This document shows, in pieces, positions 34,788 to 47,876 of a stretch of 64,000 nt of DNA (positions are counted from its first letter, which is position 1; each line of letters begins with the position of its first letter). Source of the DNA: Tomocerus qinae (Eukaryota > Arthropoda > Collembola > Entomobryomorpha > Tomoceridae); assembly GCA_020055645.1 (NCBI GenBank), contig CM034547.1:45792409-45856408 (forward strand), given 5' to 3'. Position numbers and translations under genes: made by a program. The notes beneath the pieces were generated by a model. That model saw only the letters and a list, made by a program, of their open reading frames with translations. It did no database searches and was not told the DNA's origin.

Positions 34788-36289
34788 TTACTGCATTAAG
34801 AGGGTGGAGAAAGCGAAAATATCAACTGCCAATAATATTTGTTTACAATATTTTTTGTAGCCTTCTTTAGTAATAATAAATTAATGTGTCTTGTCTACAA
34901 AAAATACTTGTCATTAAACTACTTGTCAGGAATTGCTGTGAATTTTTCTTTAGAATCCGGGTCTGGAAACCTTGGTTGATTTACTAAGATTGCAATTTTC
35001 TCATGTGCAAGGAACGTAGTCAAGCATTTGGAGTGTGAAACATTGCATCTCAAAAAAAATTCTATGTCAGATATGATTTGTCGTACGGGGTTGAGTTGTT
35101 GAGAGCCCAGTCAAAATTCGCGTTAAACCCTGTAAACAAAATACATGAAAATCGAGATATATTTCAAGAAACTACTGACACGAAACGGAGGCTTTATTAT
35201 AAAAATAAAATTACCCGTTTCAATATTTACTGTACATGTTACTCTCACCGCTGACTCTGTATGTCCAGTACTGGTTCACATCTTGAAAGTCGAATTTCAC
35301 ATCCACTAAAGGTTCAGTTGCAAAATTCATGAAGACGGGAAAGTAAATATAACGTTTGTACCAAATGGAAAATGTCAGAATATTAGAAGGAGTATGTTGA
35401 CAGTACTATTAATAATTTTTATTATGCATAACATTGCTTGCCTAATCATATTCAGAAAAGTAATATGTATCAATCAATAATATGTTTCATCATAGATAAG
35501 ATTGCTTTTTACAAGACTCAAGCATCATATTTTACGTATGGGTACACAGAATATTAAAAAAAATTCCTAAATTGACACAATAAAAAATTCTAACGTAAAC
35601 GTGGCAAATAGTGTCTGTTTCTCCCTTGTGTGAAATATTGTATACTTAATAAGAACATATACGTGAGAGTATTAAAATATGATTAAGAATCAATTATGCA
35701 GTAGGCTGCATATGTTTATGTATCTCAGGCGAGATCAAAAGTTAACATAAAGTAGTATTAATCTATCTGTGACATTTCAATGTGAGTACATGAAACAAAT
35801 ATGCTGGAATCCACTGTGGAATTGATTTTATGTACCAGCCTCGGTCGAAAGAACTATCGATTAGATAAGCGATTCATGAGTGCCAGTTAATGCATCCAAT
35901 ACCTGTAGAGTTGCACTGATTGACAGTAACAATTTATTCCAGGACATATAAAGCTTAGCCACAATCATTTGGAATCGACAAATATTTGTCTGAAACAACA
36001 AAAACAAACGCAATACAAGTTTCATTTATTGGAGGAACAGAAATCAGTTGATTGTACTAAAAGAAACCTCACACATACTTTTATGCAAAGTATATAATAG
36101 ATTTTACTCTCTGACTGACATCATATTATTAGTACTTGATATTCAGATACACTATTTTGTGCAAAACCGCAGAACCTCGTACTTGACAGACAGATTTGTT
36201 CTGCATAGTTGACGATCACATAGTTTTAGATCCCACGCTGATAACGTCGTATAAAAAGATATTCCCATACTCTCTTCATCCACAATAAA
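34788..36289 (+). promoter_or_regulatory. Intergenic and upstream block of copy F
   Basis: The first 0.85 kb shows no gene. From about 35660 it aligns with the blocks upstream of D and E, including AGATAAG at 35863-35869 and the word AAGAAACCTCACACATAC shared with E. A TATAAAA word at 36250-36256 lies 34 bp before the ATG and could be a TATA box with a very short leader, but this is weak. Confidence 0.55.
35863..35869 (+). promoter_or_regulatory. GATA-type motif AGATAAG (copy F)
   Basis: Same core and flanks (ATCGATTAGATAAGCGATTC) as the motif upstream of copy D, 421 bp before the ATG, in otherwise diverging intergenic DNA. This local conservation is the main support. Confidence 0.5.
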
Positions 36290-39200
36290 ATGGATTTTTT
36301 AGCAAAAAAACCGATTACTAATCCCCGAAAAGGAGCAAATCCAATTTCTATATTATTTTTTTTATGGGTCATTCCATTATTTTGGAAGGGATACAAGAAA
36401 AATTTAGACATAGATGATGTTTACGATGTTTTACCTGAAGACAGCTCACAAAAGGTCAGCAATCGATTTGAAGAGTAAGTTGAATTGAGATTGTGCCTAC
36501 TTAGTACTTAGTATTTATACTAACTAACCAAATTTATTTACTGTTTAACGGCAAATAATGTAATAAATGAATGAAACAGAATTTGGGACAATGAATTGAA
36601 AAAAGCCAAGGAGAAAGGAAGAAAGCCGAAATTTAGAAATGCTGTTATAACATTTTTATGGGCACGTTTTGCAGTATTAACCTTACTCTACTGTTTTGAC
36701 AATTGGGTAGTCTTGTAAGATTCATATTTAATTCATCAAGAAAAGTAAAATCAATGAATCGAATTACTAGTAGTAAAATCATTTGCATATGTATTTCAGA
36801 ACGGCTCAGCCATTATTTCTTCGTTATCTCATTCGGGCTTTTGAAAAGGATCACTCAATGAACGAAAAATGTTTATTGGTAGTAGGTGTAGTTGCAACAG
36901 CATTTCTACATACTATCATACTACATCCTGCAGTTTTTACAATTTTTCACATAGGAATGCGATGTCGAGTTGGAATTTCAACTCTCGTCTACAAAAAGGT
37001 TCAAACAATCGTAAAAGATACTACTAAGCTTTATATATTCACTTCAGGCAAACTTATGCAACTTATAATTAACAGGCTCTCCGTCTCAGTAAATCAGCTC
37101 AAGGAGAAACGACAGTTGGACAAATAGTCAACATTTTATCAAATGATATCAACCGTTTTGATACCAATCTCAATTACGTTCCCTGGATGATTTCAGGCCC
37201 AGGATTGATTATAATTTTTACTTATTTACTCTGGGACGATTTTGAATATTCCACTTTGGTGGGGTTTGGATTTATCGTGCTTCTCATTCCATGTCAATGT
37301 AAGAAAACTGTTGCGAAATGATTTAGACATTTGAGCATAAATTTTGTCTTACGATATGAAGTTCATGATTTGATGATACCTTAGATTACATTGGAAAGTA
37401 TTCGGCAATCTACCGGTCTCAAATTGCTGAGAAAACGGATGAAAGAGGAAAAATCATGAATGAGATAATCATTGCTATGCGTGTTATCAAAATGTATGCT
37501 TGGGAGAAACCATTCTCTACAGTCGTCGACTCAATTCGGAAGTAAATCTTTTTCCCCTTTGAGGTATTGCTAAAAGTGTTTTCCTTTTAACATAAATATG
37601 ACTTTGCAGATTGGAAGTTAAAGAAATTAGGAAAAAAGGACATCTCAAAGCTTTTCAAATGTCATTGAATTCATTAGCTACTAAATGGGTCCCGTACTTA
37701 ATTTTCTTAACTTATCTTCTTCTGGGAAATGATCTCACGGCAGAAAAAGTATTTTTCGCCTTGGCTTGCTTTAATACATTGATTAAAATCATGGTGAATT
37801 TTGTACCTGCATCATTTGCAAACCTTGGAGAGCTAGTAGTCGCTATACGACGAATTGAGGTTAGTAACTGTATAATTCTCTAATAAATATCCTGCTTCTT
37901 GTGAGGTTGCGGTTAGGCCAGAATGTACCTTTTTATGGTACTACATAAATGAAATACTACATGAAAAATGTTAGTTGATAATTTAAAGATGAAACAATTA
38001 ATATATTTCCAGACTTTTCTATTATTGGATGAGCAAAAATTGCAAAGTAGTAACCATCTTAAAGAAGTAAATGATCCAGTACAAGTACACATAGAGAATG
38101 GAATGGCAAGGTAAGTAGTTGTAACATTTTGCAATGACAATCTTTAAATGGAATTTTAACCAAATGTTGATTCTGACTATTTAAAAGTTGGACCGGAGAT
38201 AAACCTACATTGGACAACTTAAATCTTCACGTTGAAGGAAATAAGCTTCTTATGGTCGTAGGTCCAGTTGGATCTGGAAAGGTAACTACATCTTCATTTA
38301 TATGATAATATTATTAATGCTAAACCACAATCATTTGGATCTCGCGAATATTTCCTTATTATCATCCAAAACTATTCCTATAAAGATAATAGTTTTAATT
38401 TCTATGATGCAGACATCATTCCTACATGCACTGATATCAGAATTGTCAATTACATCAGGGAAATTGTATCTTAATGGGAAGATTTCCTATGCATCTCAAG
38501 AGCCATGGATATTCTCTGGAAACCTTCGTCAGAATATAATTTTTGGCATGGAATACGAAGACGGTCGATACCAAGAAATAATAAATATTTGTGCGTTAGC
38601 CGATGACTTAAAACAGTTACCCCATGGAGATATGACAATTGTGGGAGAGCGAGGAGTGGCCTTAAGTGGTGGACAAAAGGCCCGTGTCAATTTAGCCAGG
38701 GCTTTGTACAGACAGGCGGATATTTATCTTATGGATGATCCTCTAAGCGCTGTGGACTCCCGTGTAAGTAGACATTTGTTTGAAAATTGCATCAGAAAAG
38801 GACTAGAAGGAAGTTTACGGGTACTCGTCACTCACCAACTCCAATACTTAAACCAGGCTGACCACATTTTGGTTTTTAATGAAGTAAGATTTTATTTTTA
38901 AAAATTATGATGTTAAAACAAATGCTTATTTTGTTGCAATTCACGAATTTGTGTCATTGGTTGTCATTTAGGGGAAAATTCTGGGTCAAGGAACTTATCA
39001 GGAACTTGTTGATGCGGGCATCGACTTTGTCAGTTTGTTGGCCAGTGAAACGGAAGATGAAACCACCAAAAACAGAAAAGCAAGCTTGATGAAACCAGAA
39101 GAGGTAAGGGGAAGTAAAGGATACATGAAATATCCTCATTATGTTGCGTAATGATTTATTTACAGTTGAAGGAAGAAAAGGAAAAAGATGAACCTGTTAG

Positions 39201-42200
39201 TGACGTGGAGAAAATGTCAGTTGGTTCGGTAACATTCGCAACATACTGGGAATTCTTCCGAGCAGGTGGATCTCTCTTCTCTACTATGATTCTGTTCTTG
39301 GGGTTCATTGTGTCGCAAATTATTAATAGCGGTAATGACTACTGGCTTTCATTTTGGTAAGTTTTCCAGTCCTTAATGATGTCTATTCATACAAGTCGAC
39401 TTTTTCATGCTGCCATAATTGAATGAAAAGAATGAATCCATTCCAGGACGAATGCAGAAGCTAAACGAATAAGGAATGACTCCGATTGCAAAGATTATGG
39501 AGCAAATGGCTGTGAAGATGATTATTTAGGACGAGATGTTTATTTGTACACGTATAGTGCGATAGCTGTTGGAGTTTTCATCTTCACCAATGCCAAATCT
39601 CTGTACTTTTTTGCATATTGCACCAAGATTAGCATTAACATTCACAACAGAATGTTCGTGAGTCTTGTACGAGCTCCTACACAATTCTTTGATAATAACC
39701 CATCAGGTGCACACATATATGTAGCCGAAATTAAAATACGAACATTGGCTTAGCTTTGGGTAAATTATAACAATGCATAATTATTTCTTTCATATAATAA
39801 TAATCAAGGTCGAGTGATGAATCGGTTTACTAAGGATGTTGGAGCCATGGATGAGTCGTTGCCACAAACATTATATGACACTTTGTACATATTATTGCAA
39901 GCCATTGGAGTAATTGTGGTTGTCATCATATCCAACTACTACATGAGTATTCCCACACTTTTCTTGTTCCTAGCTTTGGGATTCATTCGTCAGTTTTTTG
40001 TGAAGACAGCCAGAGATTTGAAACGAATTGAATCTATTAGTAATGCCTTTTCATTTATTATAAGTATCATTTCGAGCTATGATAATTATTCTTATGAACA
40101 ATTAATGTCATTTTAGCTCGAAGTCCGTTGTTTACTCAAGTGGCAGCTACAATGCAAGGAATCACAACGATTAGAGCATCTCAGTCCCAAAACATTTTAA
40201 TTAGCCAATTTCATGGTCATCAGGTAAAAGTTTTGAGATAATGGGGTTGAAATTCGAAATTTTGTGTACTGGAGAAAGACAATAATATATAGTAGAAACT
40301 TAAAAGTTATTTCATGGTGCAGTAACAATCCATGCCTACCTTTTCTCAGGACCTACATTCTGCAACATGGTACCTCTTTCTTTCAGCAAATCGATGGTTT
40401 GGATTGTGGTTGGAGATGATTTCCATAATTTATTTGGCTATTGTGGCTTTCAGTTTTCTCTTGGTTTCTAGCTGTAAGTATAGTTAATGAAAATTATAAT
40501 ATATTGGTTTTGTCCAATCAATCGAATTTTTGAATACATTCCAATAATGAATTGTGATAATTTGTTTCCAGCAAATATCGGTGGTAATGTCGGTTTAGCA
40601 ATTTCTTCTGTGCTAACGCTAACTGGGTACCGTTTGTCATTTATTACTACAGTAAAAATTAATATGTATTTCTTTCACACGGGTAGGGTTGAGGGATAAA
40701 TATTAAATAGTAATATGTCTTAATTTTTAGAGCGTTTCAATGGGGCATGAGACAATCCTCCGAAACTGAAAATTATATGACATCAGTTGAACGAGCATTA
40801 GAATATTCGAAATTAAAACCAGAAGCTCCTCTAGAGTCGAAAAATGGTAAAAAAAAACCTCCGAGTTAATTATATTAAAACATTTTTGAGTTCATTGTAA
40901 TAGCACCTTTGAGTCATTGATGGATGCGTAGATAAAAGACCACCAAAGGATTGGCCGAAGGGAGGAGAAATTGAATTTAAAAAAGTGTCTTTAACATACG
41001 GAAAGACAATGGTGTTAAAGAATTTATCATTTTCCATCAATTCTCACGAGAAAATCGGGATAGTCGGAAGAACAGGTGCAGGGAAGAGTTCGATTATAGC
41101 AGCTCTCTTCCGAATGACCGAACCAATCGGAGATATTTACATTGATGGAGTAAAAATCAACGACATAGGACTTCACGATCTACGGAAAAACATTTCCATT
41201 ATACCCCAAGACCCTGTCCTTTTCTCTGGAACGATGCGCTACAATTTAGACCCTTTCGGACAATTTTCCGACAATGAACTGTGGAGTGTTATTAAAGAGG
41301 TAGAACTTTCAAATGGTGTACCATCGTTGGATTTCAAAGTATCTGATGGTGGGTCGAATTTTAGTGTTGGCGAGAGGCAGCTAGTTTGTCTTGCTCGAGC
41401 AATTTTAAGAAACAACAAAATCATTGTGATGGACGAAGCAACAGCTAATGTCGACCCTAGGTAATCAGTCATTCATAAATTATTAAAACCTAAATGATGA
41501 CATAATAACAGGAAGATAAATCTCATCAATTATTTCCAGAACGGACTCTCTCATACAGCAAACTATTAGGACTAAATTCGCCGATTGCTCAATAATCACT
41601 ATTGCCCATAGACTACACAGTGTGATAGACTGTGATCGCATTTTGGTACTGCATAACGGAAATCTGGAAGTAAGTCATTGAAACCTTGAGATTTGAATAT
41701 TGTGGATTGGATATACATTATTTTTCTTGTCAGTCGGTATCTTGCATCCGAGGAGTATCTATCGAAATTGTTTATATCCCTTTTGTGCACTACAGGAGTA
41801 CGACCATCCGCATTTATTACTCCAAGATACTAACAGTGTTCTATCGTCAATGGTGAATCATACTGGGAAAGCTAGTGCTGCTGCACTTCTGCAAGCTGCT
41901 TCGGAGGTAAAGAATTTATGATATAGAAATAGCTTCATAAATTCTAAGGATGATTGTGTGAGAAATAAAATTGCGAACTGAAATAAGCTGGCTTGTTTTA
42001 GTGCATGTAGAATAGATCTCTCATAGGGAGAAACAGCATAAAATTTCTCAGATGGTGTAGAAAATAATTTAATTTTTACGTGTACTCACTAACTTTCTGG
42101 AACAAAATCCGTGTGAAGCCGTTTACTTCAAAAGAGCAAAGTGTAGACAGAAGTAGTGGGAGGTTTTAGATTCTGAATCTAGAATAAATGAAAAATAGGT

Positions 42201-42616
42201 ACTAAATTGTCGGCGTGAATCCCAATCTCAAAAATATAAAAGCATCTTGTCCTAATAATGCCAAATCAAAAGTCATATTTGGTAGACATTACACGGAGTA
42301 ATGAAATTCTTTTTTTACCAGAGCAGAAGTTCCATTCAACAGAGCAGAATGAAACAGCAAAACTCCTAAACTTTATCAATCGATTTTCTATCTTTTCATA
42401 CGGTTGTTTCTGTTTATTACGTACAAGTGTGTACATTCGTTAGTACTGCTATACAACTAGTTATTCTATACAGCTTGCTATTTCAGATGGGCTTATTGCC
42501 AAATATACAATAATCGCCAACTTTTTCAATTCATGATGGGGTCGGATGTCCTAATTAAACTTTCATGCGCATTCTATTTACTTACTTTACAGGCCTACTC
42601 AAGGAGAGAAAAATGA
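36290..42616 (+). CDS. ABCC4-type ABC transporter, copy F (complete)
   Basis: Complete 1273-aa paralogue and last member of the array. Exons: 36290-36474, 36580-36714, 36800-36998, 37076-37298, 37385-37541, 37610-37859, 38013-38110, 38188-38281, 38413-38883, 38972-39103, 39166-39356, 39447-39706, 39809-40039, 40117-40223, 40350-40473, 40572-40626, 40731-40846, 40932-41460, 41540-41669, 41796-41906, 42593-42616. Motifs: [26 protein letters not shown] in NBD1; [32 protein letters not shown] in NBD2. One oddity is LVLHNGNLE after the NBD2 switch, where the other copies have LVLDNG; this turn is not catalytic. The start of the fused NBD2 exon differs from D/E ([10 protein letters not shown] against [10 protein letters not shown]), while the sequence from the Walker A region on is almost identical, as expected if conversion tracts end here. 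The last intron (41907-42592) is longer than in D. The C-terminus is AYSRREK. Confidence 0.96.
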
Positions 42617-44806
42617 TAACCAAATTAAGACGTTGGAGGAGCATCACCACTCTTTTGCTTACATTTTGTATTGTTTAGTGTAAATTACTATGAGTTTGGC
42701 TTGTCAGAAAGAAGAAGCTTCTTTGAACTTTTTTGTGTCGCTAAATTCTTGATCCGGAAAAGTCACAATAAAATGTCACCTTCACCTCTTGTTTTGGGCT
42801 GTAGCAAAGAATTGGAAAAGATTAATGGTTACTTATGATCGTGAAGCTTGTTACCTCTGGTAAATAAACTGAGGACGAAGATGAGGAATAAGAAGTCACA
42901 AACTACAGAATAGAATATAATATTCCAAGAGTTCTGTGTTTATTCTTATTTTATGGCACGTTGAATACAATAAATCTCGTCGTCTCACTGTGGGTCTCGT
43001 ACTAGTTGATAGAGCAACTTAAGCCGGTTGACAGAGCAACGTAACACTTGACCACACAAGCGAGAGAGTAAAATAGTACTAAAAATTACATTGATTTTCT
43101 TGCAGTATTTATAGTAAATTGAATACATGAGACAAGTACGAATAGAAAGGAATTGAATACATAATTAGTGGCGGTTGTTAAATAATGTGAATTACAAGTC
43201 TAGGATAGGAAGTCATATAACCAGTCAAAGGATCCTTTGGGCCAGTGGACTTACTGCGGCCTAAAAATTTTCCATGATCGCATGAACTTTAAGACTTGCA
43301 ATTTTAACCATCGTAGGTCTACACTGTAAAGAAGCTTTACAGAAGAAATTACGATGGAGCTCTCTTTAGTTGCGGAGTAATTGAGGCAGCAAGTAAAGTC
43401 TGTCTCCCATATAAATAGCATTGGAATGGACATTTTTAAACTTTCACAGTTTAAAAATACCCTTTCGCAAAGGTTTTTATTGGGTTTTTAATTTTTTTCT
43501 TATAGTTAAACATGTTAACTGTGGTTCACAAAAAAATTACGATGGAGCTCTCTCTACTTAGAAAATTATTAATTTTCAAAAAATATATACCTTTAAAGCA
43601 CCTATATCACACTACATTTTAATAGGGCATTTAAGTGTCATTAAGTTTCAGTGCATCCAGGGGCCGAATCCTGCCCCTATCAGACTAAGTATTAAAACTG
43701 TCTCAATATTTCAAGACCAGTCTTGTGTGTGTGTGTTATGGGGACAGCACGACTACTACTATTGATTAGTAGAGCTATGCTACCGCTCAAGCCGCGAGGG
43801 CTTACTTGCAGTGACTCCCGGAACAACTTTACTAAGTGTACAGACTTACACGAAGAGACTTATTGAAGAGTACTGAGCCATGAGACGGAACGAATCAACA
43901 CTGTCCCGCAACTCAATCTGGTGAGCAGGCAGAGAGGGACAGGGACATGTAAGCCGACCACAAGTGACCCCCTTCAAATCACTTATGGCAGTCTACTTCA
44001 AACCCACCTTATCACCTCATGTGCATCCCATTGTCCAGACTTGTGCAAGGTAGAACTAGTAGCACGCATATAGACCAACAGAACAATCCATACACTACAG
44101 ACCAAGGCCATGTAACTATTAACTCAACCACGTTTAGATAACTATTGACAGAACAACGAGCTCCTAAAAACGTCTATTGTCTCAAAAAGACCCATTTAGC
44201 CACAAGATTAATAATCATATGTTTTGGCGATCTAACATAAATCTCCTTACGGTATTAACTTCTAACGCGGGAGAAAGCCAATAAAAGGCGCCTCGCTCAT
44301 TTTAATCTTTCATATTACTAAGTATACGTACTCATCATCAACATATTAAAGCAATAATGAATTCTTACACAATAATGCTTTACTTTGTTTTATAAATTAA
44401 AAATAGTAAAAGTGGTTTAAACATTTCAAATTTTTTTAAATGTAGAGAATTTTTATCTCTATTTTATGACACTAAAATCTAATTTTTGTAAACAGATGTC
44501 GTTAAGACATTAAGGTTAGATCTAACAACATATATGATTTGATGGGTCACTTACAATTTGAATGTTCACACTCTGGGACTGTTTTTTGTTGACATAAATT
44601 GCTTCCTTATCTGTAGGAGCCTTAACGGTAATGTGTGGTTCGTCTATGATACCCAAAATACCGGGGAACTGCTACTCTAAAATATCGGTTTTTTATCTCC
44701 TTTGCGCTATTGACTTCCGTTAGAAATTGTTATTCTGAGCGTGACCAGAGACCTTGATATTTTTTTGTCGATGGCAATGATTGTGGTTCACTAAAAAATT
44801 AAGGGA

Positions 44807-44975
44807 AGTACTATTTTTCGTAAACTATTTTATATCATTTTATCTTTTCATTTAATTCAAAAAGAACAGCCTAAAAGTGCATATTTAAAACGAAACTTAC
44901 GACTTTGAACTTCTTTTTGAATTGGATGAAAAGAAAAAAATGATATTATAAAATAGTTTATGGAGAAACAATACT
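44807..44975. repeat. Foldback hairpin repeat
   Basis: Arms of about 60 bp: 44807-44865 (AGTACTATTTTTCGTAAACT ... TTCAAAAAGAA) and 44911-44975, its imperfect reverse complement, separated by about 45 bp. It would fold into a long stem-loop. It resembles foldback MITEs and lies inside the 2.4 kb inverted-repeat segment. Confidence 0.7.
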
Positions 44976-45637
44976 TACACTGATTTTATTAATGAATCAC
45001 GTTGATTGTCATCAACAAACAATTTTGGGTATCACAGACGAAACACATTGTCATTAAGGCCCCCCACAGAAAACGGTACCACTGATCATGATTTCAATTG
45101 ATACGCATGTGGTATGCATGTATGGTATATGGGGTGTTCTGCCTCACTACAAAGTGATAGTACTGGGCGCAGGCCTCATTCCGGGCCTATTGCCAACTCC
45201 TCAATTCTGGTTTTGTTGTTAATTAATACCCGAGAAGCCTAAGGCTGTCATTTACGAGTCACTGTTGTGGGACTGTTATCGGAAGTCTACTAGCCCAACA
45301 AATACAGGTTATCCAAGCTACGAGCTGGTTGTCGAGACGAAGTATCCATGTGATGTCCCTTGTAATTGCGGGTTCGTGCTTAATCTTTGTCTTAATTCCA
45401 CATTAACAAGTCAAACACTCGCCTTTAAACAGCCCTCGGTCATTTTACCAAGCCAAAGAATCGAATTGGAAGTGGAAACACATTGATTAGTCAGACGACT
45501 GAGTACTCCACCAAGCCAACGTGACTGGGTACGCATGTGGTACATTAACTCTTTTTGCAGACGGTGGCTACCCGTGTAAGTCTTGGTTAGTATCGCAAAA
45601 CATAAGCTCGTCTCTTATCTTATTCATCCCTACCCAC

Positions 45638-45705
45638 CATCTCAGTGCCCTCCTCCTCACCATCTCAGTACCCTTCTCCTCACCATCTCAGTACCTTCTC
45701 CTCAC
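45638..45705. repeat. 23-bp tandem repeat, three copies
   Basis: Three consecutive units of CATCTCAGT(A/G)CCCT(T/C)CTCCTCAC, the last one base shorter, followed by a partial unit. Short open frames overlapping it are repeat-derived. Confidence 0.8.
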
Positions 45706-46291
45706 CCATCTTTCCAACCTCGCATTCCTCGCCCCTTCAAAATGATATTTCTGCTTCGTCCGATATAATTTCCAACAATCGTAGTCTTACGCTAAATCTT
45801 CTGTGTGACTGTGTTGTAGCTAGTAGGATTATTATAGCAATATGGTTTAGTTCAAATTGGGCTTTCGAATGGCTAGAAAGTAGCTTAAAATAGGCTTGAA
45901 CCTAAGATCATGGTTAGCCTAGCCCAAAACTGTGGAGGATTGAGTCTAACAAGGAGACTTGAAATATTGAGACAGTTTTAAGCCTTAGTCCGATAGGGGG
46001 CAGGATTCGGCCCCAGGTATGTCAATAGGATGCACTGGAATTCCTATGCCCTTGTAGCTTTGGTACTTATTCGCTAATAGCAACAAATATTGCTTCATAC
46101 GCTATATTATATAAGACTTTTGTTACTGTGACAATTCAAAGCTGATCTTTTGGTCAATGGAAACAGCAGGCCCAGTTTGTGTCCTAAATAATGCTTATAA
46201 CTGTGTTGTATAGGCCCAACTCTGGCTCTTAACCCAAGGGATCCTTTTCTATAATTATAGGAAAGGTCACATACATACAATAAAAGAGTAA

Positions 46292-46431
46292 GGCCCATAT
46301 TTTTAATGACTCGACTCCCACTCTCACGCACGTTTTACGCACTTTTTCGAGAGTGAAAGGTACCTCAATACGTACCTTACACTCTCAAAGAGTGGAGATT
46401 AGAGTGGGAGTGTTTATTAAAAATATGGGCC
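46292..46431. mobile_element. MITE, PIF/Harbinger-like, copy 1
   Basis: A 140-bp element starting GGCCCATATTTTTAAT and ending in its reverse complement, with ACTCCCACTCT-type inner arms. It is flanked by the direct repeat TAA (46289-46291 and 46432-46434). Three-base TWA duplications with G/C-starting inverted ends are typical of PIF/Harbinger MITEs. Non-coding. Confidence 0.85.
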
Positions 46432-47320
46432 TAAGAATCCTAACATTGGGGATTAACCGCATTAACATAATATTTAAACTGGTACAAGTGTTATCCATAT
46501 AAAGACTACGATTTTGGAATAAATAGATTACATGTAGAAAAGATGGGGAAACTTGGAGAGGCAATGTCAAATACATAGAATGGTCCGAGCGGGTAGCGGA
46601 CAAACAACTTTACATAACACGTTCATAAATGGTAATTGTAGTCAGGCCATACGATTTTGACCAATGAGAACTTAATACATAATGAATTAGTTTGCTTACA
46701 CGTGTGGTCATCAACATAAAGGAATTACATAAATTAACTATTTATACACAACATTACAACTTGTCTTGAGTCATATGAACTGTTCACTTACTATAGGAAA
46801 TTTCCTTACACGATGGGTATACAGTAAATACACGGTGGTGACGGTGGTGATACGGTGGGGTTTTTGGTGGTGATATTTTACATATACGTAATGACACACG
46901 TACTCTTGTTCGTCTGAACACCTCTACTCAACTGTTATCTGTCTGAATGTTATGTATAAGTAAAATATTAATTTTTAATGATGTATAAGCTCTTGTATTG
47001 TACAATGACAGGTATCAGCGAAAAGATGTGCTCATATAAAGGGAATATTTAACTATACTGCTTTATCTTTACATTTTAATGATGCCTCGTAAAAAAATTA
47101 TCTTTAATGTTTCCTGGATCTTTATCTAAAGGATTTTCTTGATAAAGTACATCAGTGTTAACTTCTTCCCGATTCCGAGAGATACTTACTATACTAGCTA
47201 GAAATTGAAGAGCTGCATAGTCAATAAGAAACAATGAGGTTTCGTTCCTTTTCTTTGATCCTTTCTCTAGTATTAACGTAGACCCAGCGTAAACCACTCC
47301 CGAAGGCCTACTCTTACTTA

Positions 47321-47706
47321 GGCCCATATTTTTAATGACTCGACTCCCACTCTCACGCACTTTTTACGCACTTTTTCGAGAGTGAAAGGTACCTCAATAC
47401 GTACCTTACACTCTCAAAGAGTGGAGCATAGAATACCGATGGTGCCTGTGAAGCTGGCGCTTCACTATAGAAGACCAGCTTCCATAAGAGAAATGGTCCA
47501 CACTTGGAATACACGTAGGTACATACGAGAGCCAATGAGAGAGCGGCTGCGTCCGACCAATAGCAAAACGGCTGCGTACCTTGTAGCAACAGCAAGGAAC
47601 TCTTGATGAGAGATATACTTGGGAGACGTATAGAAGCCTAAGCTGGTCTTCCTCTTGTTCCTTGGAGTGGAGATTAGAGTGGGAGTGTTTATTAAAAATA
47701 TGGGTC
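47321..47706. mobile_element. MITE, PIF/Harbinger-like, copy 2 (longer)
   Basis: Same family as 46292-46431, with near-identical ends GGCCCATATTTTTAAT and the complement of TAAAAATATGGG, flanked by TTA (47318-47320 and 47707-47709). It carries about 240 bp extra in the middle, bracketed by the word AGTGGAG on both sides, which suggests either a nested insertion with a 7-bp duplication or that copy 1 is a deletion derivative. Confidence 0.85.
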
Positions 47707-47876
47707 TTATTGCTTAGGTATGCTTTTCGTTAGGTCTGTTGCTAAGAACCCAGTGTAAATTAATTTCATCTGAAAATATTATGGCCAAGTCACTGAGTCA
47801 CAGTATGATTTGTCTTTGGAATTAAGTGACATGGAGTGAAGACAGAATAATATTTAGCGTTTTCGGGTCTCCAAAA

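Larger units (their letters stand above)
43650..46036. mobile_element. Candidate DNA element bounded by inverted repeats, about 2.4 kb
   Basis: The left arm (43650-43715) contains GGGGCCGAATCCTGCCCCTA and AAAACTGTCTCAATATTTCA. The right arm (45958-46036) carries the same words in reverse complement, in mirrored order, with a few mismatches and one small insertion. The interior encodes nothing recognisable. It may be a non-autonomous transposon, or two opposite copies of one dispersed repeat; no target duplication was found. Confidence 0.45.
42617..47876. other. Repeat-rich intergenic region
   Basis: 5.3 kb between copy F and the Cys/Ser-rich protein gene. It holds an inverted-repeat-bounded segment (43650-46036), a foldback hairpin (44807-44975), a 23-bp tandem repeat (45638-45705), two MITEs (46292-46431, 47321-47706) and a short GGTGGTGA-type simple repeat near 46830-46875. 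Open frames here are short and mostly lie inside these repeats. No gene is supported. Confidence 0.65.

Noticed and set aside
36250-36256. TATAAAA as a core promoter of copy F
   Set aside because: Only 34 bp before the ATG and not conserved in D or E; not strong enough to list as a separate feature.
46107-47360. Two minus-strand open frames starting with the same residues (MRESGSRV)
   Set aside because: The shared start is the MITE inverted end, not a gene family.
47826-47876. Extended N-terminus of the Cys/Ser-rich protein starting at 47826
   Set aside because: The codon at 47826 is GTG, which is not a usual start in animal nuclear genes; the first ATG in frame is 47877.
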